The notes beneath the pieces are model-generated. The model searched no databases, had not been told where the DNA came from, and saw nothing but the letters and a program-made list of their open reading frames with translations. DNA of 25,792 nt from NCBI GenBank assembly GCA_964393845.1, contig CAYMUX010000044.1:1-25792 (forward strand), given 5' to 3'. Numbering within the stretch: position 1 is the stretch's first letter; each line of letters starts with the position of its first letter. Of this stretch, positions 7,822-14,857 are shown in pieces. The position numbers were made by a program, and so were the translations under genes. This stretch comes from UBA6902 sp964393845. GTDB lineage: Bacteria > Nitrospirota > Thermodesulfovibrionia > UBA6902.

Positions 7822-8511
7822 ATGAGTAGCTTATTACATTTTTCCGAACACACACTTCAGGAAGTTGCCCTTTTACTAATGGCAACAGTTTATTTCCTCA
7901 GGATCAGATGGTTTATGAAATGGCCTCTTGGAAAGGAGCGCCAGCCCGCAACCGGCCTGGGAGATACCAATCCGAAAAAAGGCGCACGGTATTCTCTTGC
8001 AAATATCGCTATGCCCTGGGCTATGGAAAGCACCCGTTCAAAGCCGTTCATGTACGCTCAATTTGTCATGTTCCATTTAGGAGTTGTCGCCGCTATCACA
8101 CTCTCTTTCATTATCCCTTACGGTTCGGGACTTTTAACGTCTTCAGCGTTTGTCTCAGTCATTCAGGTTCTTGTTGGAGCAGCATTTATTGTGGGAGTTA
8201 TGAGAATTGTACGCAGGATTTCAAATCCATATATTCGCGCAATAAGCTCCTCGGACGATCATTTCTCACTCGTTCTTCTGACGTCCTGGTTCGCATTCGC
8301 ATTCATGGCAGCTCCAAATAACGTTTCAGCGGGAGAGGGAATCCTGTTGACTTATTTCCTCCTGACCGCGTTCTTCCTTATGTATGTTCCGTTCAGCAAA
8401 ATCTCTCACTATCTCTATTACCCGTTTACCCGGACATACCTGGGAAGGCATTTCGGACGCAGGGGCGTATACCCTATCAGAAGAAAACCTGCTTATCAGG
8501 TGAGTAAATAA
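7822..8511 (+). CDS. DsrM/TmcC-like membrane cytochrome b subunit
   Basis: A 229-aa integral membrane protein with about five transmembrane stretches (roughly residues 10-33, 80-100, 108-130, 147-166, 172-191). Histidines H10, H85, H147 and H196 sit in or at the ends of these helices and are candidate b-heme ligands. An AAGGAG site precedes the start. It is shorter than a full DsrM (about 330 aa) and nearer in size to TmcC. Directly before a CCG iron-sulfur gene, it should pass electrons between the quinone pool and that subunit. The assignment rests on size, topology and neighbours more than on unique motifs. Confidence 0.72.
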   Translation: MSSLLHFSEHTLQEVALLLMATVYFLRIRWFMKWPLGKERQPATGLGDTNPKKGARYSLANIAMPWAMESTRSKPFMYAQFVMFHLGVVAAITLSFIIPYGSGLLTSSAFVSVIQVLVGAAFIVGVMRIVRRISNPYIRAISSSDDHFSLVLLTSWFAFAFMAAPNNVSAGEGILLTYFLLTAFFLMYVPFSKISHYLYYPFTRTYLGRHFGRRGVYPIRRKPAYQVSK

Positions 8512-8580
8512 ATAACGTTAAACTGTCAGAAAAAAAGCTGACCGCTGAAAGCTGATAGCTAAAAAATAAAGGAGGTTTAC

Positions 8581-9954
8581 ATGAGCAGCACAAAAAATGA
8601 AAGATCATATAAAGCTCAAAAAGTAATAGACAGGATGGGCCAGAAGCTGACCCGCCAGATGGTGGGCTCACTGACCGTATGCGTTCATTGCGGGATGTGC
8701 ACGGATTCCTGCCACTACGTCCTCGCGAACCCGGGGGACCCGACCTTTGCCCCGGCATATAAGGCTGACAAAATCAGAAAACTCTTTAAGCGCCATTACG
8801 ACTGGACAGGGAAGATATTTCCCAAGTGGGTGAAGGCCGGAAGCGTATACACCGATGAGGAACTGCAGGAGCTGAAGGACATCGTGTTCGGGAAATGCAC
8901 GAATTGCCGTAGATGCACTATCAATTGTCCGATGGGCGTTGACCTTGCCACATTTAACCGCATGGCCCGCGGACTTCTCTGTTACGTCGGGATTATGCCC
9001 GAGGGCGTTGAATACGTGGCCAAGGAGCAATGGGAAATCGGAAACCAGATGGGCGTCCTGAAGGAAGATTACATCGAGACAATCGAATGGCAGGAAGAGG
9101 AGCTCCAGGGGGAGATGGAAGACCCGACCGCGAAGATCCCGATTGACAAGTCTGATTCAAATATCGTCTATGTTATCAATCCCCGTGAAGTGAAGCATGA
9201 TCCAAGATCAATCCTGGACGCTGCGAAGATATTCTACGCAGCAGGAGAAGACTATACCATGCCGAGTGAGGGATGGGATATGACAAATTTCGGACTGTTC
9301 AACGGCGACGATGAGCTGGGCGGAGCCGTAGCAGGCCGCGTGTATGATAAGGTTGAAGAGCTCAATGGGAAAAAACTCGTCATATCCGAGTGCGGCCATG
9401 GTTACCGTTCAACCCGCTGTGAAGGCCCCAACTGGGCCAAGAAAGATATTACGTTTGAAGCGGAAAGCTCTGTCATCACGATGCTTAGATACATCAAAGA
9501 GGGAAAGATAAAAGTCGACAAGTCAAAAAATCCCGGAAGCTATACATTCCACGACTCCTGCAACAATGCAAGGAGCTGCGGCTTGACTGAAGAGCCGCGC
9601 GAACTGCTCAGCCTTGTAGTCGAAGACTTCCGGGAAATGTACCCGAACCGCGCTGAAAACTACTGCTGCACCGGCGGAGGCGGGGCCATGTCAATGGCTG
9701 AATACAGGCCGCAGCGTCTAAAATCGGCCAGGATTAAAGCGGATCAGCTCACTGCAACAGGTACTAAAACTGTTGTTACATCCTGCCACAATTGTGTAGA
9801 CGGGCTGACCGATCTCATAGGGCACTATAAGCTGGGGATGGAAGTGACACAGCTTGTAAACCTTGTGGCAAACGCACTGGTTATTGAAGACGTAGTTGCA
9901 GAGAACAAGAAAAAGTATGCTGAAAAGGAAGTATCTTCCAGTGCAAAGCAGTAA
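8581..9954 (+). CDS. HdrD/DsrK/TmcB-like CCG-domain iron-sulfur protein
   Basis: A 457-aa protein with two classical [4Fe-4S] motifs (C34, C37, C40, C44 and C106, C109, C112, C116), followed by CCG-type cysteines: C271, C327 with D325, C362-C363 in a YCCTGGGG stretch, and C402/C405. This is the heterodisulfide-reductase HdrD architecture, also used by DsrK and TmcB, where a noncubane cluster handles thiol/disulfide chemistry. The first CCG motif is partly degenerate (DSCNNARSC). A strong AAAGGAGG site precedes the ATG; the gap to the upstream gene holds AGCTGA-type short repeats (8536-8560). With the membrane subunit and the DsrC-like protein it forms a putative membrane-bound thiol redox complex acting on the cytoplasmic side. 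Confidence 0.88.
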   Translation: MSSTKNERSYKAQKVIDRMGQKLTRQMVGSLTVCVHCGMCTDSCHYVLANPGDPTFAPAYKADKIRKLFKRHYDWTGKIFPKWVKAGSVYTDEELQELKDIVFGKCTNCRRCTINCPMGVDLATFNRMARGLLCYVGIMPEGVEYVAKEQWEIGNQMGVLKEDYIETIEWQEEELQGEMEDPTAKIPIDKSDSNIVYVINPREVKHDPRSILDAAKIFYAAGEDYTMPSEGWDMTNFGLFNGDDELGGAVAGRVYDKVEELNGKKLVISECGHGYRSTRCEGPNWAKKDITFEAESSVITMLRYIKEGKIKVDKSKNPGSYTFHDSCNNARSCGLTEEPRELLSLVVEDFREMYPNRAENYCCTGGGGAMSMAEYRPQRLKSARIKADQLTATGTKTVVTSCHNCVDGLTDLIGHYKLGMEVTQLVNLVANALVIEDVVAENKKKYAEKEVSSSAKQ

Positions 9955-10008
9955 TTAAACACGTCGAAAGATGCTAATGTTCTATATAACTTTAAGAAGG
10001 GGAAAAAT

Positions 10009-10332
10009 ATGGAAACAACTAATATCAAAGCAGACAACAAGGAAACATTTCATTGTGAGGACTTCCTGAATGACATCGACTTCTGGTCAATAGATATCGC
10101 TGAAATGTTGGCAAAAGACAACAAAATAGCCGATGGCCTGACCGCGGACCACTGGAAGGTCATCATGTACGTAAGAGAGCACTATCTTAAATATGAGAGA
10201 GGACCTGAGATAGTCAAGGTAGTAAAAGACTGCGGTCTTTCTTATAAGGATTTGTGCAATCTCTTTCCCTGCGGCCTTGTAAGAGGGGCTTATAAGGTAG
10301 CGGGGCTTCCCAGACCGCACGGATGTATATAA
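10009..10332 (+). CDS. DsrC/TusE/RspA-family sulfur-related protein lacking CysB
   Basis: A 107-aa DsrC-fold protein. The C-terminal arm GAYKVAGLPRPHGCI keeps the essential penultimate cysteine CysA (C106), but the position of CysB, 11 residues earlier, is Tyr95. Further cysteines lie at C75, C83 and C88 (FPCG, where DsrC usually has Ser). Known: DsrC needs both cysteines to carry sulfite-derived trisulfide; TusE and RspA-type homologues have only CysA or fewer. So this copy is probably a sulfur carrier or regulator rather than the classical DsrC substrate. An AAGAAGGGG site precedes it, and it closes the sigma-54 operon, followed at once by two hairpins. Confidence 0.88.
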   Translation: METTNIKADNKETFHCEDFLNDIDFWSIDIAEMLAKDNKIADGLTADHWKVIMYVREHYLKYERGPEIVKVVKDCGLSYKDLCNLFPCGLVRGAYKVAGLPRPHGCI

Positions 10333-10337
10333 GTTTG

Positions 10338-10382
10338 TGCATCTGCACAGATGCAGCGCATTTGGGCGGGGAAACCCCGCCC
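10338..10382 (+). terminator. Two tandem hairpins after the DsrC-like gene
   Basis: Six nt after the stop codon, TGCATCTG-CA-CAGATGCA (10338-10355) is a perfect dyad. It is followed by GGGCGGGG-AAA-CCCCGCCC (10364-10382), a very stable stem with a three-base loop. No U-run follows, so this may protect the 3' end or be a palindromic element rather than a simple intrinsic terminator. The second hairpin, followed by CTAC, belongs to the same GC-rich palindrome type seen at 10641 and 14781. Confidence 0.55.
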
Positions 10383-10437
10383 CTACGCTTGCACTATTGT
10401 TCTGTAGCTTTGCTAATCTCTATGTTAAGATACGAGC

Positions 10438-11352
10438 ATGAAAATCATCGATATTCATACCCATGGCATTGGCGGCTTTGACACACGGACAACTTCAGAG
10501 GACGATATATTACACATCGCAGAAATACATGGCAACCATGGTGTTTCAGAAATTATGCCCACAGTATATCCTTCCTCCATCGATACAATGCATGACAATA
10601 TGCTTGCGATTAAGAGGGCTATAGTACAGCAAACTCGTAGGGGCGAGCGGCCGCTCGCCCTCATAAACCAAAAACCGGAAGCAAAGATTATCGGCATCCA
10701 TCTCGAAGGCCCATTTCTGAATCCGGCCAAATGCGGAGCGCTCGATTCAGGCTCATTGATTGAAGCAAATGAGTATAACTTAAAAAATCTTATCGATGGT
10801 TTCAAGGACATTGTAAAAATAATAACTATTGCCCCGGAGCTGGAAGGGGCAGTTAATGTTATAAAAAATATATCTGATTCAGGAATCATTGCAAGTATGG
10901 GGCATTCAGATGCCTCGTATTCCGAGGCTGAAGCAGGCTTTCATGCGGGCGCCCGCGGAATCACTCACATCTTCAACGCAATGCGCGGAATTCACCACCG
11001 GGAACCTGGTATTGCAGGCTTCGGCTTAATGAACAAAGAGATTTATATCGAAGTCATAGCCGATCCTTTCCATCTTGATACAAAAATAATTGATCTTATT
11101 TTTTCAGTGAAGAATCCTGAGAGGATTATCATAGTCTCAGATACAGTAAACACTTCTGAAGTTATACCCGCTGCCCATGGAATTCGCAATAAGGAGAATA
11201 AACTCCTCGGCGGCTCAGTGACAATCAAAGAGTCGGCAGAGAGGCTGATTCAGATGAGCTCATATAAAAAAGAACTCGTATTGAAGGCCATATCTGAAAA
11301 TCCGGAAAGATATTTAAAGACAAAGGGGTTGGCTTTATCGGATTATCCATAA
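10438..11352 (+). CDS. nagA: NagA-like N-acetylglucosamine-6-phosphate deacetylase, barrel-only form
   Basis: A 304-aa amidohydrolase. It has the metal motif H7-x-H9, HLEGPFLNPAKCGALD, GHSDASY, THIFNAM and the catalytic Asp in VSDTVN, matching N-acetylglucosamine-6-phosphate deacetylase. The usual enzyme has about 380 aa with a beta-sandwich built from both ends. Here the protein starts straight at the first barrel strand and stops at SENPERYL, so both sandwich halves are missing. The motif normally ADGIHV reads ADPFHL. A 20-bp palindrome is embedded in the frame near residues 68-75 (see repeat). The start has only a weak ribosome site (GATACGAG). Likely amino-sugar or cell-wall recycling, but substrate specificity may have shifted. 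Confidence 0.85.
   Translation: MKIIDIHTHGIGGFDTRTTSEDDILHIAEIHGNHGVSEIMPTVYPSSIDTMHDNMLAIKRAIVQQTRRGERPLALINQKPEAKIIGIHLEGPFLNPAKCGALDSGSLIEANEYNLKNLIDGFKDIVKIITIAPELEGAVNVIKNISDSGIIASMGHSDASYSEAEAGFHAGARGITHIFNAMRGIHHREPGIAGFGLMNKEIYIEVIADPFHLDTKIIDLIFSVKNPERIIIVSDTVNTSEVIPAAHGIRNKENKLLGGSVTIKESAERLIQMSSYKKELVLKAISENPERYLKTKGLALSDYP
10641..10660. repeat. GC-rich perfect palindrome inside the nagA-like gene
   Basis: GGGCGAGCGGCCGCTCGCCC is a perfect 20-bp palindrome, preceded by GTAG. It is read in frame as part of RRGERPLAL. It resembles the palindromes at 10364-10382 and 14781-14801, which are also preceded by TTTG or ATAG and have GGGCG/CGCCC arms. That suggests a small dispersed REP-like element that landed within the gene without breaking it. 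Confidence 0.7.
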
Positions 11353-11424
11353 TATTTATGAAATTTACGTTGCAAAATTGCGCAACTCCGTCAATATAAA
11401 ATATTAATATTATCTATGAGCATC

Positions 11425-11452
11425 TTGATTTCTTATTTTATTACTATATAAT
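11425..11452 (+). promoter_or_regulatory. Sigma-70-type promoter before the PilZ-SOR gene
   Basis: TTGATT (11425-11430) and a perfect TATAAT (11447-11452) are separated by 16 nt. The coding start at 11538 lies about 80 nt further on. A second weaker pair, TTGACA at 11508-11513 with TATGAG at 11530-11535, is too close to the start codon to be convincing. Confidence 0.5.
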
Positions 11453-11537
11453 AAAAAGCATATCGTTTTTTAAGTTGTGGCCGAGAAGGGATAATCTATC
11501 ACTTTTGTTGACAGTTTCGAAATACTTTTTATGAGTC

Positions 11538-12317
11538 ATGAAAAAAAGAACTGTTGAAAGAATACCGGCAAATCTGAAGGCGGAATTTTTCTGGAGTGAT
11601 AAAGTAAACTCCGGATCTGTAGCTGACCTTTCAGAAAACGGTATGCTGGTTAACACAACAACATGTCCACCCTTAAGGGCAAAATTTGACCTTAGCATCC
11701 CCCTTAAAGATGATTTCGTTAAGCTTCCCGTGAAAGTCCGCAGGATAGTGAAGAATGATAATACATATGATGCCATAGGTGTGGAAATTTTAAACCCGCC
11801 CAAACAGTATCTGGATTTTGTAAGTTCTCTCAGGTGGGAACAGATCAAGGGATTTAAAACCAGCGGACAAATAATAAAGTTATATATTTGCAAAGTGTGT
11901 CATCATATTTCGTTTGACCACGCGCCTATAAACTGCCCTGTTTGCAGCTCAACAATTGAGAGTTTTGAAAAGGCCCCTGATGCAATAAAACGACCTGACA
12001 ACTTTGCTGAACTTTCTGAATTTGAAAAGAAACACATCCCCGTAATAAAAATCATGAAGGAAGCTGGATATATTGATGTGCACGTAAAGGTCGGCGAGAT
12101 AGATCATGAAATGGATGTTGATGACCACATATCATTTATTGATTTATATTACAACGACCCCTTTATTAACAAAAAATGTATCTCAAGAATAAGTTTTAAT
12201 TGCGCGAAGATGCATCCTTCAAATACCGTGCGCTTTAATAATGTAAATGAAGGGGTTCTTACGGTTATCAGTAATTGCAGCGCCCATGGAAACTGGTTAA
12301 CTAAAGCCATATTTTAA
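11538..12317 (+). CDS. PilZ-rubredoxin-like-superoxide reductase (desulfoferrodoxin-type) fusion
   Basis: A 259-aa three-part protein. Residues 1-105 are a PilZ-like domain (R4/R8 region and DLSENGMLV at 30-38, the D-x-S-x-x-G c-di-GMP signature). Residues 115-140 hold a rubredoxin/zinc-ribbon knuckle pair C118-x2-C121 and C133-x2-C136, as at the end of rubrerythrins. Residues 158-259 are a superoxide-reductase domain with all predicted iron ligands: H166 in KKHIP, H190 and H197 in DHEMDVDDHIS, C247 and H250 in NCSAHGNW. Known: superoxide reductase reduces superoxide to peroxide in anaerobes. Inferred: c-di-GMP binding tunes, or reports, superoxide handling. No clear ribosome site. It stands alone in its own transcription unit. 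I know of no standard family with this combination. Confidence 0.85.
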   Translation: MKKRTVERIPANLKAEFFWSDKVNSGSVADLSENGMLVNTTTCPPLRAKFDLSIPLKDDFVKLPVKVRRIVKNDNTYDAIGVEILNPPKQYLDFVSSLRWEQIKGFKTSGQIIKLYICKVCHHISFDHAPINCPVCSSTIESFEKAPDAIKRPDNFAELSEFEKKHIPVIKIMKEAGYIDVHVKVGEIDHEMDVDDHISFIDLYYNDPFINKKCISRISFNCAKMHPSNTVRFNNVNEGVLTVISNCSAHGNWLTKAIF

Positions 12318-12788
12318 ACAACCATTTCTGCGCCGACAATCTGTTTTAATTCCCTGTGATAAATCTCCTTTATAATACCTTGCAAAAAATGCCCTTCTCA
12401 TCTAAGAAATAAAATACGGAGAAAAGTTTAATTGGTGGCAAAGGGCAACCGGTGAAAACAAGACACATATCAGGAACTGCCGCAAGACTCCTGAATGTAA
12501 CGATCAACTTTCTTTGGCCTCCCATTGCAGGGGATGTCCGGCCGGTTGTTTTGAAGGAATTTATGATACAAAAGATAAAAAAGGCTGAATTCCTCAGATT
12601 AAAGACTGCCAATAAATTGACTGTAATCGGTAAAATCACTCTGTTCCACCAAACCCGTTTATTATCATTATGCTTTACCTGCAAAACAATTTATTAAGAG
12701 CATACCCAACTTCTTGTAATATCTCGTAATATTCTTTCCACTCAATCGGGTTAGTTTTGTTATCACTTTTAGACTTTAACAAACACCT
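12318..12788. other. Non-coding stretch with short dyads and a tandem repeat
   Basis: About 470 nt without a gene I can support. It holds GGTGGC-AAAGG-GCAACC at 12434-12450, a TCAGGA...TCCTGA dyad near 12470-12495 that could fold, and a direct repeat CTTGTAATAT/CTCGTAATAT at 12713-12732 placed 57 nt before the sigma-54 promoter, so a possible activator site. An 81-codon frame opening at GTG 12452 lacks a ribosome site and any recognisable motif. An RNA element cannot be excluded. Confidence 0.4.
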
Positions 12789-12804
12789 TGGCATAAAAGT
12801 TGCA
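12789..12804 (+). promoter_or_regulatory. Second sigma-54 promoter, upstream of the cysteine-rich small protein
   Basis: TGGCATAAAAGTTGCA has GG (12790-12791) and GC (12802-12803) with exactly 10 nt between them and a TTGCA -12 box. Transcription would begin near 12816, followed by an AAAGGAGGTG site at 12838-12847 and the two overlapping reading frames below. Confidence 0.8.
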
Positions 12805-12860
12805 TGAATATAAGTTAGAAATAAAGCAATTTTTTGCAAAGGAGGTGAAAATATTTTTTA

Positions 12861-12905
12861 ATGGTCGTAACTTCAACAAAAGGAGATACTAATGTTAGAG
12901 CTTAA
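12861..12905 (+). CDS. Putative 14-codon leader peptide overlapping the next gene
   Basis: ATG 12861 to TAA 12905 encodes MVVTSTKGDTNVRA. The strong AAAGGAGGTG at 12838-12847 lies upstream, although its spacing to this ATG (about 14 nt) is long. The frame overlaps the start of the cysteine-rich gene by 14 nt and contains that gene's own ribosome site. It may couple translation, or the upstream GGAGG may serve as a standby site only. Confidence 0.3.
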   Translation: MVVTSTKGDTNVRA

Positions 12906-13227
12906 AACAAAACATGAACAGTGCACTATTTGCAAACATGAATATACTTCAATTCATACCGAAGTAATGCCGGGCGTCAAAATTTATGTTTGTGATACTT
13001 GCCTGGAAGCCGCAAAGTATAATTTTATCTGGGTTTGCATAGGCTGTGGACAGGTCTATCTCAGACCGAAAAAACTGGTAATTGAAAGAGTGAAAGATGT
13101 TGAACTCAGGAAAGCTTATATGCTTTGTGAGGATATGCAAATTATACAGGGTATTGATATGTGTATAGGATGCGATCCCGAAGGAATTTTGAACTACATG
13201 AATGCGCAAAAAATGGCAACGTGTTGA
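12892..13227 (+). CDS. Cysteine-rich zinc-ribbon-like small protein, sigma-54 controlled
   Basis: A 111-aa soluble protein with ten cysteines: C11-x2-C14, C34-x2-C37, C49-x2-C52, C79, C91-x2-C94 and the terminal C111. The first two pairs look like a zinc ribbon; the CIGC pairs could hold a second metal or an Fe-S cluster. It has an AAAGGAGA ribosome site 5 nt before ATG. It is the only gene behind its sigma-54 promoter. I do not recognise the family. Given its promoter type it may belong to the same regulon as the macro-domain/DsrMK-like operon, perhaps as a redox or metal-handling partner; that is inference. Confidence 0.75.
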   Translation: MLELKTKHEQCTICKHEYTSIHTEVMPGVKIYVCDTCLEAAKYNFIWVCIGCGQVYLRPKKLVIERVKDVELRKAYMLCEDMQIIQGIDMCIGCDPEGILNYMNAQKMATC

Positions 13228-13342
13228 TGAGTACGACATTTATTGTCTGCAATGACATAATTTGTCGCTTTTATGGAATTGAGTAATACAGCGGGTTTTA
13301 AAAAAATTCATGGAGGATCACACAGAAGCTTTCAAACGAATA

Positions 13343-13389
13343 ATGTGTGATGCGTAAAGAAAAGTCTTTCCCCCTTACACATCACACAT
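13343..13389. terminator. Long hairpin between convergent genes
   Basis: ATGTGTGATGCGTAA (13343-13357) pairs with TTACACATCACACAT (13375-13389) with one G-U mismatch over 15 bp, around a 17-nt loop. It separates the cysteine-rich gene from the convergent apt gene, whose stop lies 14 nt away. There is no U-run on either strand, so termination is likely but not proved by sequence. Confidence 0.5.
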
Positions 13390-13402
13390 CTCTGCTTTCC
13401 GT

Positions 13403-13936
13403 TTAATCCCCCTCAAATTCCGTCAAACAATAGACGTTATATCCCTTGTCCTTTAACTTCTTCTCTCCTCCTACATCCGGAAGATTGACGATAAAGGCCA
13501 TCTCTGCTACCTCCCCCCCAAGCTTTTCAATTAAAGCTGCTGCTGCCGCCGCCGTACCGCCTGTGGCGAGAAGATCGTCTACGAGAAGAACTTTCATACC
13601 TTTTTCTATCGCATCCTTGTGAATCTCTACTGTATCAGTGCCGTACTCAAGTTCATATTCATAGCGCTCAACTTCTGCAGGAAGTTTGCCGATTTTCCTG
13701 ATAGGCACAAAACCTCTACCGAGAGTATATGAAAGCGCGCCTCCTATAATAAAACCCCTTGCTTCTATTCCGACTATGAGATCAAAATCAATCTTGTCTG
13801 ATACATATCTCTGGGTAAAATTGTCGATGACCAGTCTAAACCCAACAGGGTCCTTGATAAGGGTGGTTATGTCCCTGAACATAATTCCTTTTTTGGGATG
13901 GTCCGGTATTGTTCTAATTTTGGATTTAATAGGCAT
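13403..13936 (-). CDS. apt: Adenine phosphoribosyltransferase
   Basis: A 177-aa protein of normal length for Apt, which joins adenine and PRPP to AMP. The PRPP-binding motif VLLVDDLLATGGT and the family stretches IPDHPKKGIMFRDITTL, VGIEARGFI and FVPIRKIGKLP are present. AAGGAG is well placed before the ATG. It follows mtnP by 41 nt on the same strand, so the two are co-transcribed: MtnP releases adenine from methylthioadenosine and Apt recovers it. Confidence 0.97.
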   Translation of the reverse strand: MPIKSKIRTIPDHPKKGIMFRDITTLIKDPVGFRLVIDNFTQRYVSDKIDFDLIVGIEARGFIIGGALSYTLGRGFVPIRKIGKLPAEVERYEYELEYGTDTVEIHKDAIEKGMKVLLVDDLLATGGTAAAAAALIEKLGGEVAEMAFIVNLPDVGGEKKLKDKGYNVYCLTEFEGD

Positions 13937-13977
13937 GGTAAAATCTCCTTTGCTTGATTTATTTGCTCTTTAACTTT

Positions 13978-14742
13978 TTATTTTATACAGACATCCTCAT
14001 ACTGTTTGATTTTCGGAATTACATCCAGAAATAATTTAATCACATTATCCGAATTTTTTTTCATAACTCTCACAATCATCTCCCAGGTAACAGGCTCCTC
14101 TTCTTCATGCCAGCAATCATAATCGGTAGACATTGCAATTGCAGCATAGTGCATCTTTTTCTCCCTTGCCAGAACGACTTCAGGGACCGTACTCATATTA
14201 ATGACATCTGCATTCCAGCTTCTGAACATATGGCTTTCAGCCTTTGTGGAAAATCTGGGACCTTCAATGGTAATCACCGTCTTATTCTTATGATAAGGCG
14301 CTCCCATTTGTTCCGCTGATAAAGAAAGCAGATCTATCAGTTTTGAACAAAAAGGGTCTGCCATCGAGGTATGCACTACTTCTTTTTCAACGAAAAAAGT
14401 TGTCTCCCGCTTCCTCGTGTGATCAATAAACTGATTGGGAAATACAAGATGGCCGGGGGCTATCTCTTGCCGCAATGACCCGACTGCTGTGGAAGCCAGG
14501 ATATGTGTACAGCCCTGTTCTTTCAGTGCCCATATATTAGCCCTGAAATTTACTTTGCTGGGATAAATGGAATGGTCTTTCCCATGCCTTGCAATGATGA
14601 CCACATCAACACCTTCAATAGAACCGCATGTAAGCATAGAAGTTGGTGAACCATACGGTGTTTCGATAGAAATTTCTTTTGCATCCTTTAAAATATCGGG
14701 GTCATCAAGTCCGGAACCGCCGATAATGCCTACTTTGATCAT
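13978..14742 (-). CDS. mtnP: S-methyl-5'-thioadenosine phosphorylase
   Basis: A 254-aa nucleoside phosphorylase of the PNP/MTAP family. It has GIIGGSGLDD at the N-terminus (phosphate binding), ARHGKDHSIYPSKVNFRANI, the TAVGSL loop, IEGPRFSTKAES and the base-binding segment MSTDYDCWHEE. The Asp pair in TDYD is the mark of 6-aminopurine (methylthioadenosine) preference over inosine or guanosine. An AGGAG site precedes the ATG. The enzyme cleaves the by-product of polyamine synthesis into adenine and methylthioribose-1-phosphate, and the following apt gene uses the adenine. Confidence 0.95.
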   Translation of the reverse strand: MIKVGIIGGSGLDDPDILKDAKEISIETPYGSPTSMLTCGSIEGVDVVIIARHGKDHSIYPSKVNFRANIWALKEQGCTHILASTAVGSLRQEIAPGHLVFPNQFIDHTRKRETTFFVEKEVVHTSMADPFCSKLIDLLSLSAEQMGAPYHKNKTVITIEGPRFSTKAESHMFRSWNADVINMSTVPEVVLAREKKMHYAAIAMSTDYDCWHEEEEPVTWEMIVRVMKKNSDNVIKLFLDVIPKIKQYEDVCIK

Positions 14743-14780
14743 AAATATCTCCTGGTATTATTAATTTCTTGAGAATATAG

Positions 14781-14801
14781 GGGCGAGGCGGCTCCTCGCC
14801 C
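14781..14801. repeat. GC-rich palindromic element between the Omp85-fusion gene and mtnP
   Basis: GGGCGAGG-CGGCT-CCTCGCCC, preceded by ATAG and followed on the plus strand by TTTTCTATTT. Similar to the palindromes at 10364 and 10641. It lies downstream of the stop at 14858 and upstream of the mtnP start, so it could also end transcription of the Omp85-fusion gene, although the U-rich side faces the plus strand. Confidence 0.6.
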
Positions 14802-14857
14802 TTTTCTATTTAGCCGAGTGTATGATTATAGATATTATCTATCACAATATTCAATAA

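Noticed and set aside
12370..12697. Opposing frames of 104 (minus) and 81 (plus) codons
   Set aside because: No recognisable motif, no good ribosome site; recorded as a non-coding stretch instead.
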